Shown here piece by piece: positions 1-9,976 of a stretch of DNA of 64,000 nucleotides. This stretch comes from Rhynchopus sp. YZ270_cl-10 (taxonomy: Eukaryota > Euglenozoa > Diplonemea > Diplonemida > Diplonemidae). Within the stretch, counting starts at the first letter, position 1; the number at the start of each line of letters is the position of its first letter. The position numbers were made by a program, and so were the translations under genes. The notes under the pieces are model-generated. The model was not told where the DNA came from. It searched no databases and saw only the letters and a list, made by a program, of their open reading frames with translations. The stretch lies in assembly GCA_964035575.1 (NCBI GenBank), contig OZ037843.1:372001-436000 (forward strand), written 5' to 3'.

Positions 1-499
1 GGAAAGGTGTACCCCCAGTGGGCGAAGTTGTCAAATAAAAAGTGAAGTTGACAGTGCAAAACACCTGGCACTGACGCTCCGCAGGGTTGTCGAACCCCAG
101 GAGGTGTTGCGCTTGGGAGTTGCTGCTTCCTAACTGTTCACAAAAGTAGTGCAGCTTTCCAAGGTGGCTAACCATGTCCCCGCTCGAAGCGTTTCAAGGG
201 TCAGCGCGCCTTTCAAAAAGAGACGACTACGTCATCCGGGGCCAGTGGAAATGGTCAACAGGATAGCCAATGTGTTACCACTCATTCTCTGCATTCAGGT
301 AGCGGAATGTTCACGCTTTCCCTTTCGGCAATCCTACAACGAAGCACCGAGATGCGACATCGTAGCTTTGAGGCGAGCAATTACACCTTGCCTTAGGACC
401 GACTGATCCACGTCCAAATGCTGTTGACGCACATCGCAGTTTAGACAAGCAAGGGGGTGCTACTCATTATGATGGCAAATCCGCCTTCTGTGTGTCTTG
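1..499. other. Gene-free left edge
   Basis: No gene seen. Around 44-112 an imperfect stem pairs GCAAAACACCT with AGGTGTTGC. The phrase GAAGTTGACAGTGCAAA at 42-58 recurs in variants near 2850, 9020, 13619, 23036, 30565 and 34052, so this is part of a dispersed spacer motif. Confidence 0.4.
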
Positions 500-830
500 C
501 CAGTCAGCAACCTCCACCTAGCACAGAATCAGACGTTGTGTTTTGCACTCAAGCGTCGCTGAAAGCAAAGACGGGTTGCAGAGAACATCACCCCAGGATA
601 CGCCCTGCACATTCCATCATCAGTGTCTCCCCCACCATGCTGAAACGGCATCACCTCACAACCTATGCCACGCAACACCTAGGTCCATGTTGTCCTGTCC
701 ACCTCCATGTGTTTCGGATCAGAAGCGTGGCAGCGTGCAGTGTTGAGGTTGGCATACGATGCACACTGCGATATATTGAACCCTCCTCCAGGCCTTCAGA
801 AGAACAGTTCTAAGGAACTGCGAGAACTGC
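500..830 (-). pseudogene. Decayed relic of E-type multi-TM pseudocyclase gene
   Basis: This stretch aligns base by base, with many substitutions and small indels, to the cyclase-homology part of the intact E gene (about 59,990-60,440). Shared landmarks in the same order include CACCATGCTGAA followed by the CACAAC block, the GTGCAGTGTTGAGGTTG block and the CAGAAGAACAGTT block. The reading frame is broken repeatedly and no open protein remains. It is much older than the truncated copies at 29-32 kb, which are nearly identical to E, and shows that the family occurred here before the present cluster. Identification is by similarity within the window. Confidence 0.7.
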
Positions 831-871
831 CCCCCCCTCATATTACCCCCATACACACACACACACATTGG

Positions 872-915
872 GGCCATATTCTGAGCAAGAATTACCCCTA
901 CTAGTTTTCAAACAC
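872..915 (-). repeat. Short motif recurring downstream of genes
   Basis: The phrase GGGGCCATATTCTG, then AAGAATTACCC and a short CTAGTT/TCAAAC tail, lies just past the stop codon of the actin gene. Related copies lie past the genes ending at 6651 (6579-6625) and 16637 (16362-16408), each in the same orientation relative to its gene and next to CA-rich runs. It may be part of the 3' UTR or a small repeat. Confidence 0.45.
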
Positions 916-922
916 ACACACC

Positions 923-2189
923 TCACGTCAGCGGACGCACCATCTCCCTACGTAGTGCAGGGAACCCCTCTTCGTCGTACACCGCCTTGGTCACCCAAGT
1001 GTCCTGATGCGTCGAGAGGCTGCACACGATGGACCCACCAATCCAGGCAAGGAACTCACGCTCGGGGGACTCCGTGATGTACGATTTGGTCATGTGTGAG
1101 AAGGACGACTGCACCTTGTCGTGCACACGGTCACCATAGCCCGGGAGCAGTGTCGTGGCCCCTGAGACCACTACACGACGGACCACATCACGCCGCACGT
1201 CTATCTCGCATGCATTGAGAGCGTCCTCCAACACGTCCATTGTGCGGCCCGTGTCACTTTCAAAGAGCACTTCTGCAGCATCGAAGCGTTCTGCACCCAC
1301 ATCAATGCACCGTCCGTCAGGTAACGTATGCTGTACGGCATCCTGCTGTGTGCTTTGGTACGGCTGTGATAGGGGAGAAAAAGGCAGAATGATTTTCATA
1401 TACTTTCCAAGAAAAACACAGAAAAAAAATGCCGAGGCCACACAGATGCAGAAATCGTGGAGGTCCCTTTTCAGAGCTCTTTTGAATATTTTTTTCGACA
1501 GCTTTTTTTAAAAAATGATTTCTCCTTCCGAGCCATCTGCCACATACCCCTGCAATCCTGCACACCGCCTCTTTAGCCCCACGCGCTGCAGAAGAGTCGA
1601 GCACGACGCCACGCTCCGCAAGCAGAGCCTGGAGACGGTTCGTCACATCCTCACCTCCTGTACGCACATTCCGACTCTCTGCTATGACACCGTCGTGCAC
1701 ACAGCTGATGTGTGTTATGTGTGTACCTACGTCAATCACCACACCCGTCGTCCTGCCACTACAACACAACGCTAGAGCCGCCTCTCCGTGCATCGCAAAC
1801 CCTGGTACACGAAACGTTTCGTACATCAGCTCAGCGTATTTCTCCCGCTGCTCCCAGGTCCACCCTGGGGCGTCAACGAGCATGACCTGATGATCCTCAG
1901 CCGCGACCCTCATATCACGCTCAAAGGTGTCCCTCCATAAGGCTTCGATGTCTTCCCAGTTGCCTACAAACCCTCCAGCGTCTATAGGGTGGCGGAGACT
2001 CTCCTTGGAACACCGTGCGCGTGTACCGCAGAGAATCCCTCTGGTGGGGTCAGTCGTGCAGACAGTATCAGAGTACACATCAGGGCAGTCGTCGCCTGCA
2101 AAGCCTGCGCGTATACGAGAGGACCCCATGTGCATAACGATGGGGCGGGTGCAGTGGTCAGAGTCGGCATCGGAGGAGTCAGAGTGCAT
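923..2189 (-). CDS. Divergent actin / actin-related protein, two exons
   Basis: Exons 1548-2189 and 923-1363 join in phase 0 to give about 360 residues (conventional actin has about 375). The intron 1364-1547 starts GTATGT and ends CCCCTATCACAG after a pyrimidine tract. Actin hallmarks follow in order: RAGFAGDD near the N-terminus, RVAAEDHQVMLVDAP, SGRTTGVVIDVGTHITH, LPDG, VVVSGATTLLPGYGDR and WIGGSIVCSLSTHQ. The two phosphate loops differ from actin: the first reads HMGSSR instead of DNGSGM, and the second DVGTHITH instead of DSGDGVTH. Nucleotide binding is therefore probably altered. The end, MVRPLT, is not the usual KCF. It is best treated as an orphan ARP; filament formation cannot be judged. 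The start is the first Met, followed by an acidic N-terminus. Confidence 0.85.
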
Positions 2190-2274
2190 TGTGTCTTCTG
2201 ATGTGTCTTAGTGAGGACACAAAACCAACAAACTCCTGGAGGGGGAAGGGGAGGGGGTGGGGATCTACGTTGTA

Positions 2275-2405
2275 AAATTCGAATAAATCGTATAATTAAT
2301 TATACGAATTATATGGTATTCGGTCCCCAGCAGCACCGTATAACACAGTATAATTCTGTATAACCAACGTATAATACCGTATAATACGGTATTCGGTCGG
2401 GGCCG
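2275..2405. repeat. Cluster of CGTATAAT-type palindromic repeats
   Basis: About ten overlapping occurrences of GTATAAT or its complement lie upstream of the actin gene, including GGTATTCGGTC twice and GTATAATTAATTATAC as a perfect palindrome. This could be a decayed inverted-repeat element or AT-rich promoter sequence. The sequence alone does not decide. Confidence 0.4.
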
Positions 2406-3010
2406 AGCACGTATAATACAACCTAGGGTGGGGATGGGGGGACGGGAGAAGGTAAAAAAAACAAAGTCTCTCGATATGTTGAAAAGATGAAAGCTGTGCC
2501 TCTCTCTGTGCATCTTTTAAAAAGAACAAAAAGAACAAAAAGAAAAGAAAGAACAGGTGGAAGATGAACATGCTTTACGTGCATGCACATCGTTTCGTTA
2601 GAGCAAGACACAACTCTAAGGAGAAGAAAAAAAAAGACGAAGAAACTTCAGGAAATTGTATGGGATAGAACCCTGAAGTATGGTTTTCCTGGCATAAGAA
2701 GTTTGACGTGAAACACAACTGGCCCTCTCGTGAACAGTGTACCTCGGACTGTAAAGAAAGAAAAGAAAAGTTTATGAGGTGAACCTAAGCCTCTCGTTGC
2801 TTAGTCACCTCGTGGACAAAAAGGAAAATTGTAAATGAGAGAAAAGAGAAGTTGATAGTGCAAACGTCTCGCCGGACCCTCCCCCTCCCCCGCCGGACGC
2901 AGGCACTGAAAAGAAGGGTAATGAAAGTGAAACGTAAGCTTCTCGATGTTTTAGTCAAACCTTCAGATATGGGCTTCACAAACAAAAAAACCCGATCTTT
3001 ACTGGGGAAG

Positions 3011-3346
3011 ATTTTATTTTTCCTTCCTTCAAAACTTCACACACAACGCTTTTTGGTTTTTGGAAGACACACAAGGTGCCGGGTTCTATGATAAGCACGG
3101 AACCACCCTGCACCTGTTTGTCATATATATTGTTTCCCGTGCAATACATGGGGAAACGTTTCGCGTCGAAACTAGGGAAAGCTTTTTGATAAAAGTTAAT
3201 GAAACACAAAAACCAAGCGCGTGTGGAAGAAAAAAGAAAAGAAAATATTTTTTCTGATTCAAAGTGGTGTTTACGTTTTGGGTACGGGGCGGAGAATAAA
3301 ATCTGTTCGATAAAAGAAACGCAAGCTTTTTTGTTTTATCTTGTTC
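3011..3346 (+). repeat. R350 dispersed repeat, copy 1
   Basis: This repeat starts ATTTTATTTTTCCTTCC and ends TATCTTGTTC. Full relatives lie at 49,612-50,144 and 55,717-56,079. It has no inverted ends, no long ORF and no evident target duplication; the copy at 55.7 kb has an empty counterpart near 47,990, which supports mobility. Class unknown. Confidence 0.65.
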
Positions 3347-4015
3347 AGAAAAAAAGAACTAAAGAATCCAGGCTCAGCAAGGGGGGCGATCGAAAGGTAG
3401 GATTTTTCAACAAAAAAAAAAAAGCAGTTGAAACGTGCAACGCATCTTAGTCGAGCTCAACGCAAAGAAAAAGAAAATGTTGTTCTCTTGTGGTGCTCGG
3501 GTAGGTTGGTCGTAGGTGTTGCATCTGAAGCATCTACAGTAACAATTTTGTTTGTGCGTAAAGTGTGTAATAAATATTCTGTGTTGATATTTTTACTGCA
3601 ATACGCTTCCACTGACCTGGCCGTGGAAAAAAAAACGATTTTCGATCACACCCTCGCGAACCCAAAAAAATAGTCAAAAAAAAATCAAAATTGACTTGAA
3701 ATACAAAGCCCTCTCGTGACACGAATACCATAAAAAGAAAAGGAAAAAGAGGTCAGTCATCGCGGCTTTCCACGAAAATGAGAGATAAGGATAGATGTCA
3801 GCTTTGTGTGAAGTTCACACGAGAAAAAAAGCACGGTTCACTACACGTTTTTTATCAATTTTTTCCAAAACAAAACAAAAAAATGGTACTTAATGATGCA
3901 CCTCCCCTCAGCCCTCCGGATGAAAGCACAACCCCGCACCCAGAAGATGTGAAAAAGGAAAGCTCCAATGGACCCTGCCAATCCTCATAACGCAACCCCC
4001 TCACCTCCCTACCGC

Positions 4016-5776
4016 TTACCCGGTGTATGAAAGAAGGTATTCCGGGTACGCCCTGCCGTTTCCATACACCATAACCACCCGACTGCCACCTGTACACCCT
4101 GACACAGAGTCGTAGCGACGTACGGCAGGGCCGTCATTTTTGTCGTGAATCTTTGGCATTTCGGGTGGCATGCGGAGGTCTTTTTTGCTGGTTGTGTCGT
4201 AGTCCTTTGTGTGGCCTACGAGGACTTGCGCAACGAACATCTGCTTCACCGCACCTGCATTGTACGCATATGAGTGAGAGTACTTAGCATTGGCTGCGAA
4301 GTACGATGCTATGCCCCAGAGACCAGAGGTGCAGAACCGCATGTCAAACCCGTCCTGTCCGTTGTACACCAAGTCAGGTGCCGTGCCGCGTGTGCCGTGG
4401 AACATACGTGAGGTAGTCGCATTGCCCGCCTCCTGCATGATCTCGCGTTCGACAGCGTACTTTCGCCACAGAGCTTTGTTTTGAAGGCGCTGCACAGAGC
4501 GTACCGTGTGTCCCGGCATCGTGGTTGCAAAGCGTTTGAGCACCTCGGCCGCCTCGTCCCCTGCCATGTCCAGGTCCACCACCAGGAGGTTCGCGTCCTG
4601 CTTGTCCCAGTGTGCCGGGTATGGGTTGGTGAGTGTGTCGCGTGGGGTGCCGCACCGTCTGCACAGAGCGCGTGACCCAAACTGAATATCACTGCAGGAG
4701 GGGCACTTCCAGTCGCCAGCGCGGATGGAGGTGTGGGTGGTGGTGGTGGTGGTGGTGGTGGTGGTTGTTCTTGCAGGGTTTTGTGTGCCGCATCTGCAAG
4801 CAGGCTTTGATCCGAAGACCAAATCCTTGCAAGAGGGACAGTTCCAGTCGGGCAGCCTCCCCGTCTGTGCAGGTACGGATGATGCTGCTGGTGTTGGTGT
4901 TGCGCTAGGCGTGGCTGTTCTTGCAGGGTTGGGAACACCGCACTTCCTGCAACAAGACTTTGATCCGAAGACCAAATCATTGCAAGAGGGACAGTTCCAG
5001 TCGGGCTGGCGCCCCATCTGTGCAGGTACAGTTGAAGATGCTGCTGGTGCTACACTGGGTGTGGTTGTTCTTGCAGGGTTTTGTGTGCCGCATCTGCAAA
5101 CAGGCTTTGATCCGAAAACCAAATCTTTGCAGGAGGGACAGTTCCAGTCGGGCAGCCTCCCCGTCTGTGCAGGTACGGTTGAAGATGAAGCTGCTGGTGT
5201 TGGTGCGCTAGGCGTGGCTGTTCTTGCAGGGTTGGGAACACCGCACTTCCTGCAACAAGACTTTGATCCGAAAACCAAATCCTTGCAGGAAGGACAGTTC
5301 CAGTCGGGCTGGCGCCCCATCTGTGCAGGTACAGTTGAAGATGCTGCTGGTGCTACACTGGGTGCGGTTGTTCTTGCAGGGTTTTGTGTGCCGCACCTGC
5401 AAGCAGGCTTTGACCCAAAGACCAAATCCTTGCAAGAGGGACAGTTCCAGTCGGGCAGCCTCCCTGTCTGTGCAGGTACGGTTGAAGATGAAGCTGCTGG
5501 TGTTGGTGCGCTAGGCGTGGCTGTTCTCGCAGGGTTGGGCACACCGCACTTCCTGCAACAAGACTTTGATCCGAAAACCAAATCCTTGCAAGAGGGACAG
5601 TTCCAGTCGGGATGGCGCCCCATCTGTGCAGGTACGGTGCCGGTCGACGGACCTGCTCCTGTCGCAACTCTTGCAGGATTTTGTGTGCCACACCTGCAAG
5701 CAGGCTTTGATCCAAAGACCAAATCCTTGCAGGAGGGACAGTTCCAGTCGGGCAGCCTCCTTCTCTGATGCGCCAT
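4016..5776 (-). CDS. PARP-family mono-ADP-ribosyltransferase with eight RanBP2-type zinc fingers
   Basis: This 586-residue protein should transfer ADP-ribose from NAD+ to a target. Residues 8-380 hold eight RanBP2-type fingers built on DWNCPSCKDLVFGSK, separated by Thr/Ala/Pro linkers. Fingers 1-7 alternate between a CxC form (PACRCGTQNP) and a C-x2-C form (SCCRKCGVPNP), so the array grew by duplication of a two-finger unit. A Thr run near residue 350 comes from a GGT microsatellite. The C-terminal PARP domain starts at VRSVQRLQNKALWRKY. It shows His in MFHGTRGT (about 458), Tyr in SYFAANAKYSHSY (about 493) and YPEYLLSY at the end, giving an H-Y-L triad typical of mono-ADP-ribosyltransferases rather than the H-Y-E of polymerases. 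RanBP2 fingers commonly bind RNA or ubiquitin. No WWE or macro domain is visible. The target is unknown. Confidence 0.88.
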   Translation of the reverse strand: MAHQRRRLPDWNCPSCKDLVFGSKPACRCGTQNPARVATGAGPSTGTVPAQMGRHPDWNCPSCKDLVFGSKSCCRKCGVPNPARTATPSAPTPAASSSTVPAQTGRLPDWNCPSCKDLVFGSKPACRCGTQNPARTTAPSVAPAASSTVPAQMGRQPDWNCPSCKDLVFGSKSCCRKCGVPNPARTATPSAPTPAASSSTVPAQTGRLPDWNCPSCKDLVFGSKPVCRCGTQNPARTTTPSVAPAASSTVPAQMGRQPDWNCPSCNDLVFGSKSCCRKCGVPNPARTATPSATPTPAASSVPAQTGRLPDWNCPSCKDLVFGSKPACRCGTQNPARTTTTTTTTTTTHTSIRAGDWKCPSCSDIQFGSRALCRRCGTPRDTLTNPYPAHWDKQDANLLVVDLDMAGDEAAEVLKRFATTMPGHTVRSVQRLQNKALWRKYAVEREIMQEAGNATTSRMFHGTRGTAPDLVYNGQDGFDMRFCTSGLWGIASYFAANAKYSHSYAYNAGAVKQMFVAQVLVGHTKDYDTTSKKDLRMPPEMPKIHDKNDGPAVRRYDSVSGCTGGSRVVMVYGNGRAYPEYLLSYTG

Positions 5777-6393
5777 TGCTGTGTGTATAAAAGCTTTTGA
5801 ACAAATTCTCTGCGTGGGGTGATAGTGGAATACGTTAGAAAAAAGAAGAAAAAATCAAAACGACATATCTCGCTCACAATGTTTCCTTTTTGCCATACTT
5901 TGCCAGCCATCCGGATGAAAATGGAAAGATTGTCTAACTCTCTCCAAAATAGATTATTTCATATACTTTGGTGTGGCTGAAGGGGGCTGATTCGCACTTT
6001 TTTCGCACTTTTCCGCACTTTTTCCTCCCCCCCTTTCAGCCACATCATACTTTCTATTCTACTGAACAAAAAGCACAATAGAGTCCACTAAATGCACCAA
6101 AATAGAGAAAAAGGGAAGGAGTGCGGGATGTTCTATTTCCTTTACATGACGTAAAAAAAGGACAAATAAAGGCAATGTTCTGCGTTGCCTCTGGATAGGA
6201 TAGGAGACGACACATTTGTTTTCTTTTTCTCCCTTGCCACTGCAGCCACAACGAAGCTAGGCTGCAGCACTACTTGCTACTACCCCACCCTAGCCTTCCA
6301 AATAACAGCACACATTCCACAAAAATTTGGAAAAAAAAAGGGGGGTTAGAGAACAGCAACACATTCCTCCCCCTCCCACCCCACCCCACCCCA
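5777..6393. other. Gene-free spacer with an 80-nt hairpin
   Basis: No gene seen. At about 5969-6046, TGTGGCTGAAGGGGG pairs with CCCCCTTTCAGCCACA around a loop rich in repeated TTCGCACTTT. The remainder is AT-rich. Confidence 0.4.
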
Positions 6394-6525
6394 CACAGCA
6401 GAGAATAAGACTCGGGCACCCGGGACCGGGGACCCGGTTATTCTCAGCCGGACTGGGACCCGGGACCGGGACCTTGACCAGGACCAGGACCCAGGGACCG
6501 GGGACCCGGCTTATTCTCTGCTGTG
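6394..6525. mobile_element. GC-rich 132-bp MITE-like element
   Basis: Perfect 16-bp terminal inverted repeats (CACAGCAGAGAATAAG at the left, its complement at the right) enclose GGGACCGGGGACCCGG-type sequence. CCCCA flanks both sides, a possible 5-bp target duplication, but the surrounding tract is C-rich so this could be chance. No coding capacity. Confidence 0.55.
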
Positions 6526-6650
6526 CCCCACACACGGGGTCTACGCTGACGTAGCCCCCCCCCTCACCCTAGACCTTAGGGCCATATTCCGCAAGAATTA
6601 CCCTCGCTAGGCATCAAACCACCGTACACACCCAACACCCCCCAATGGCA

Positions 6651-7993
6651 TCATACACGCTTCGTTTCGTATAAGGAAGTGGTTGCGTCTGCAAGCAGTG
6701 TCATGACTGAGGTAGCAACAGTCTGCAGAAGGGTCCAGACGAAAGACGCGAGGCGCCGTATCAGCCCAGGGTTAGCTAGCGACCCGTCAGCCTTGAGGTA
6801 CACGACAGAGGGGAACATAATCACCACCTGCACGACAGCGAGCCACACCACACAAAGCGCAGCCGCCAGCAGCAGCAGCAACACCGATGACGTAAGCAGC
6901 GACATGACCATAGCGACCTTGCCACCAAGCCACGACCCCCCAGGCACGCTCCATCCCCATCCGGCCACCTTCTCGACTTGGTTCAGCTGCGAGGACATAG
7001 ACGTTTGCGCTGTGACCACTGCAGCTTTGTTGTCCTCCAAAACCCTGTAGGAGGAAAGAAGAGCAGTTTATAAGATGAACTTAAGTCTCTCATGCTTGGT
7101 CTGGTTAGAAAAATAGAAAACGACTTCAGGATATGACAGTTAAATAAAGAAACCACTTTTTCGTTTATCGCACCGCAAAAGGTTTGTGTTTTTTCACTGA
7201 TGAATGTGAGTGAGGTGTATGTTAGTGGAAAACCAATACGCTAAAAGCGGGCACCCATCCGTCGTTTTTCCATTTCTATTCGCCAATGCTTGATAACACA
7301 AAACAAATTCATATACTTTCAAATAAAATTTGAAAGCATTAGGGGAGTGTATAAAAAAACAACAACAACCCAAAAAACAACACAAAAAAAAGGGGGGCTG
7401 CAACTCACATACCGATCCCCTTCGTGCACAGCATCGCCTAACTCCCTCGCCTTTTCTTTGAATTCGGACGCCACCTTCGCAAGCTGCTTGAGGCCCTCCT
7501 CCTTCTGCTTCCTGCGTAGCTCCTTTGCCTCTGCGTCTTGCGCCTCTGTCTGCATCTTCTGCTGCGGCTCACACAGACCCAATGCGCGTCGGTTGCTTCG
7601 AGGGCTCTGCTCTGCTGGGTGCGCAACCTTCACCTCCTTCTTCTCTTCCCCTTCTGGCACGTTGTGTTCACTGTCTGCATCGGAAAGTGCGTCGTGCAGG
7701 TTGTCATCAATGTCATCCTCTGGCACCACCCTCGCTACAAGCATAGTAGCCGCATCAGTCAACGCCTCAATCCGAAGCAGCAAGGCACCGTGCCCCGCTC
7801 TGTCCCCCAGCTGTGTGTGCATCTGTTGCGCGGCAGCGACATTGCTTCTGATGAGAAGCGCTTCGACAGCAGGGTCGTCAGGTGTAGGTAACTCAGGATC
7901 TGCATCGGATGGTGTCTCCGCTGCACGCAAGGTGGCAGCATGCAAACAGGCTTCAAGGCGGGTCACGAAGACAGACAGCTCAGCCACACTCAT
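6651..7993 (-). CDS. Coiled-coil/two-TM membrane protein of unknown function, two exons
   Basis: Exons 7413-7993 and 6651-7044 give about 324 residues. The intron 7045-7412 begins GTATGTGAGT, ends TTTCCTCCTACAG and is phase 2, joining HEGD to R-VLEDNK. The first 120 residues are Ala/Asp-rich and helical; residues about 120-190 are a charged coiled-coil stretch (KELRRKQKEEGLKQL). The second exon encodes two hydrophobic segments (MVMSLLTSSVLLLLLAAALC and VVWLAVVQVVIMF) and a short C-terminus. The topology suggests a membrane-anchored protein with a cytosolic coiled coil. I do not recognise the family. The intron contains a copy of the dispersed hairpin motif (7062-7107). The upstream region is a tandem duplication that repeats the start-codon context. 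Confidence 0.65.
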
Positions 7994-8389
7994 TGTGTAG
8001 GGAGGAGGAGAGAGGAGGGACTGTCTTGATGGGGTTTTTGATAAATAAATATTTTTTTTTGAATAGATAAAAGCAATAAATTACTTTTTATTTAAAACAA
8101 AAGGCACTCCGTATCCAAAACAGGGGGGCAGTCTGGGGACAAAAACAGATTTCTGTATTGGGGAGGGTGGGAGTGTTCATTGTGTAGGGAGGAGGAGAGA
8201 GGAGGGACTGTCTTGATGGGGTTTTTGATAAATAAATATTTTTTTTTGAATAGATAAAAGCAATAAATTACTTTTTATTTAAAACAAAAGGCACTCCGTA
8301 TCCAAAACAGGGGGGCAGTCTGGGGACAAAAACAGATTTCTGTATTGGGGAGGGTGGGAGTGTTCATTGTGTAGGGAGGAGGAGAGAGA
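7991..8389. repeat. 187-bp tandem duplication of the 5' flank and start codon of the preceding gene
   Basis: A 187-bp unit starting at the initiator codon of the 6651-7993 gene is repeated at 8178 and begins a third time at 8365. Units look identical. On the minus strand each upstream copy offers an ATG followed by a 30-codon frame (MNTPTLPNTEICFC... to a stop), so transcripts starting further upstream would carry one or two extra ATGs. Confidence 0.85.
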
Positions 8390-9538
8390 GGGGGCCCTGA
8401 GGCGTGATGGATGTGTGAGTTGCTCTACCTACAGGGGGTGGGCAGGTACAAGTTGTGTGTACATTTTTGAAAAAAGCAGATACGGGGCTTCTTGAGGCTC
8501 AAAACTGCTCAAAACCGGGCGCAGATGGATTTTTGGACATCTGAGGGTGGTATTTTCTGGTTTTGGTCATTTTTTAGCACTTAGAAACCAAAACGCGATG
8601 TTTATCATTTTGTTATCGCTTTTTGGGGGCTTTTGACCCCCCCTAGAGGGGGGGGGGACTGTCTTGATGGGGGGGGTAGAGTTTTGAAGACAGAACAGAG
8701 GTGGCAGCACAGCGTGATGAGGTTGGCAGGCTGGCTGTGCTTCGTGACCTAGTAAGGTCGATAGACCAGCAGAGAGTGTTAATCTCTGCGACTTTCACGT
8801 TGCTTTCGGTATTGGATCGCCCATGATGAAAAAAAAAAAGTTTGCTTTTTTTGTTGCCGTTGTGTGACACTCTTTCGATATTTTTTGTGCCGTCTTTTTA
8901 AAAATCAGATTTGCGAACAACAATGGGTGGGATGGGTGGGGAGCACAAAGACAACTTTGCGAGGGCGGAAAATACGTTATTAACACAAAACGGACATATT
9001 TCATATATAAAAAAAATCGGAGTTGAAAGTGCAAACACCTCTGTGGATGCAGGCACCAAAGGGGGAAAAACATGTCAGATTTGTGCGAAAAGCAAAAAAA
9101 TTGAAAAAAGCAAAAGAAAAAAACCCCAAAAAAGAAAAAAGAAGACACCTCTGATAGACGTCTTATGCCTCTCTCTCTCTCTCCCTCTCTACTCTACGGC
9201 ATGATAGCGTCACTCCGTTTGCTTGTATTGCACGTGAAGGTATGGGACGTTTGCCTCTTCAATATATGCATAGTATAGTAGGCAGGGTGTCTGAAAAAAT
9301 CAAGAATTCTGATGGGTGCAAAAAAAAAGGAAAAACAAGTAATTGCTATCAGAAAAAAAACCGGGTGTGCTGTGGAACTCCACTCTGAAAAAAATATAAT
9401 CTACAACACGCCAGCATTCTGCTCTTCTGCAGGTATGCTAAAACGCTCTTCGTACGCTGGCCCCACTGGGATGCCTGCATCTGAAACGTTCAAACAGTGG
9501 GGCTGTCCTCTTCGTCCAGCACCATCTGCTCGATCGCG
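8390..9538. other. Gene-free spacer
   Basis: No supported gene. 8390-8680 is low-complexity with G runs and a partial repeat of GGACTGTCTTGATGGGG from the tandem unit. 8800-9180 is A-rich and carries degenerate dispersed motifs (GAGTTGAAAGTGCAAA at 9019). Confidence 0.4.
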
Positions 9539-9706
9539 TTATTGGACGTAGTCTCGGCAGGCTCGATAACCATTCGCTCGGGCGGCCTCGGCATGTTCCA
9601 GCTCGTAGTCGTCCACAGGCTCCCACGCATCGTCGTCGTCATCAGAGCAGTGCGGAAGGAACACATAATGCACAGACGACAACACGTCGTCGATCGCACC
9701 AGGCAT
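9539..9706 (-). CDS. Possible small acidic ORF or gene remnant
   Basis: A 55-codon frame starts MPGAIDDVLSSVHY and has an acidic core (CSDDDDDAWEPVDDYELE). Base composition here is clearly higher in GC than in the flanks and looks coding. A second frame on the same strand, ending at 9490 with EQMVLDEEDSPTV, also looks coding, so this may be a frameshifted remnant or a piece of a spliced gene. No family recognised. Confidence 0.25.
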   Translation of the reverse strand: MPGAIDDVLSSVHYVFLPHCSDDDDDAWEPVDDYELEHAEAARANGYRACRDYVQ

Positions 9707-9976
9707 CGTCACATCAGCACCTCCAGAAAATCGCCAGGATGCTATGGTGGTTCCGAAAATCGCGCGGAGTTATCCACAGCACACCCCATTTTTTTTCTTA
9801 GCAATTAGTTGTTCTTGTTATTATTGTTTTCCACACACCTTCCTTCAACCCTTGTAGGATCAGTTCGTATTTTTTTCGCGAAAACATGAAATTACACATT
9901 TCAAGAGAACAAAAAATTAAAAAGGGTTCGCCCCCTCAATGGGACGTCGTAAACCATAATTCCTCAGTGTCAGCCG

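Larger units (their letters stand above)
2190..4015. other. Gene-free AT-rich spacer with repeat fragments
   Basis: No convincing gene. It contains AT-rich palindromic repeats (2275-2405), several copies of short hairpin motifs with a CTCTCGTG core (about 2560, 2708, 2770, 2920, 3693), R350 copy 1 (3011-3346) and a GGATGAAAGCACAA-containing fragment near 3916 that recurs at 30,610. The open frames here are short and low-complexity. Confidence 0.5.

Noticed and set aside
4725-5768. 347-codon open frame on the plus strand opposite the PARP zinc fingers
   Set aside because: It is the antisense of a repetitive finger array; its periodic Gly/Val/Phe composition mirrors the real repeats, and no family matches.
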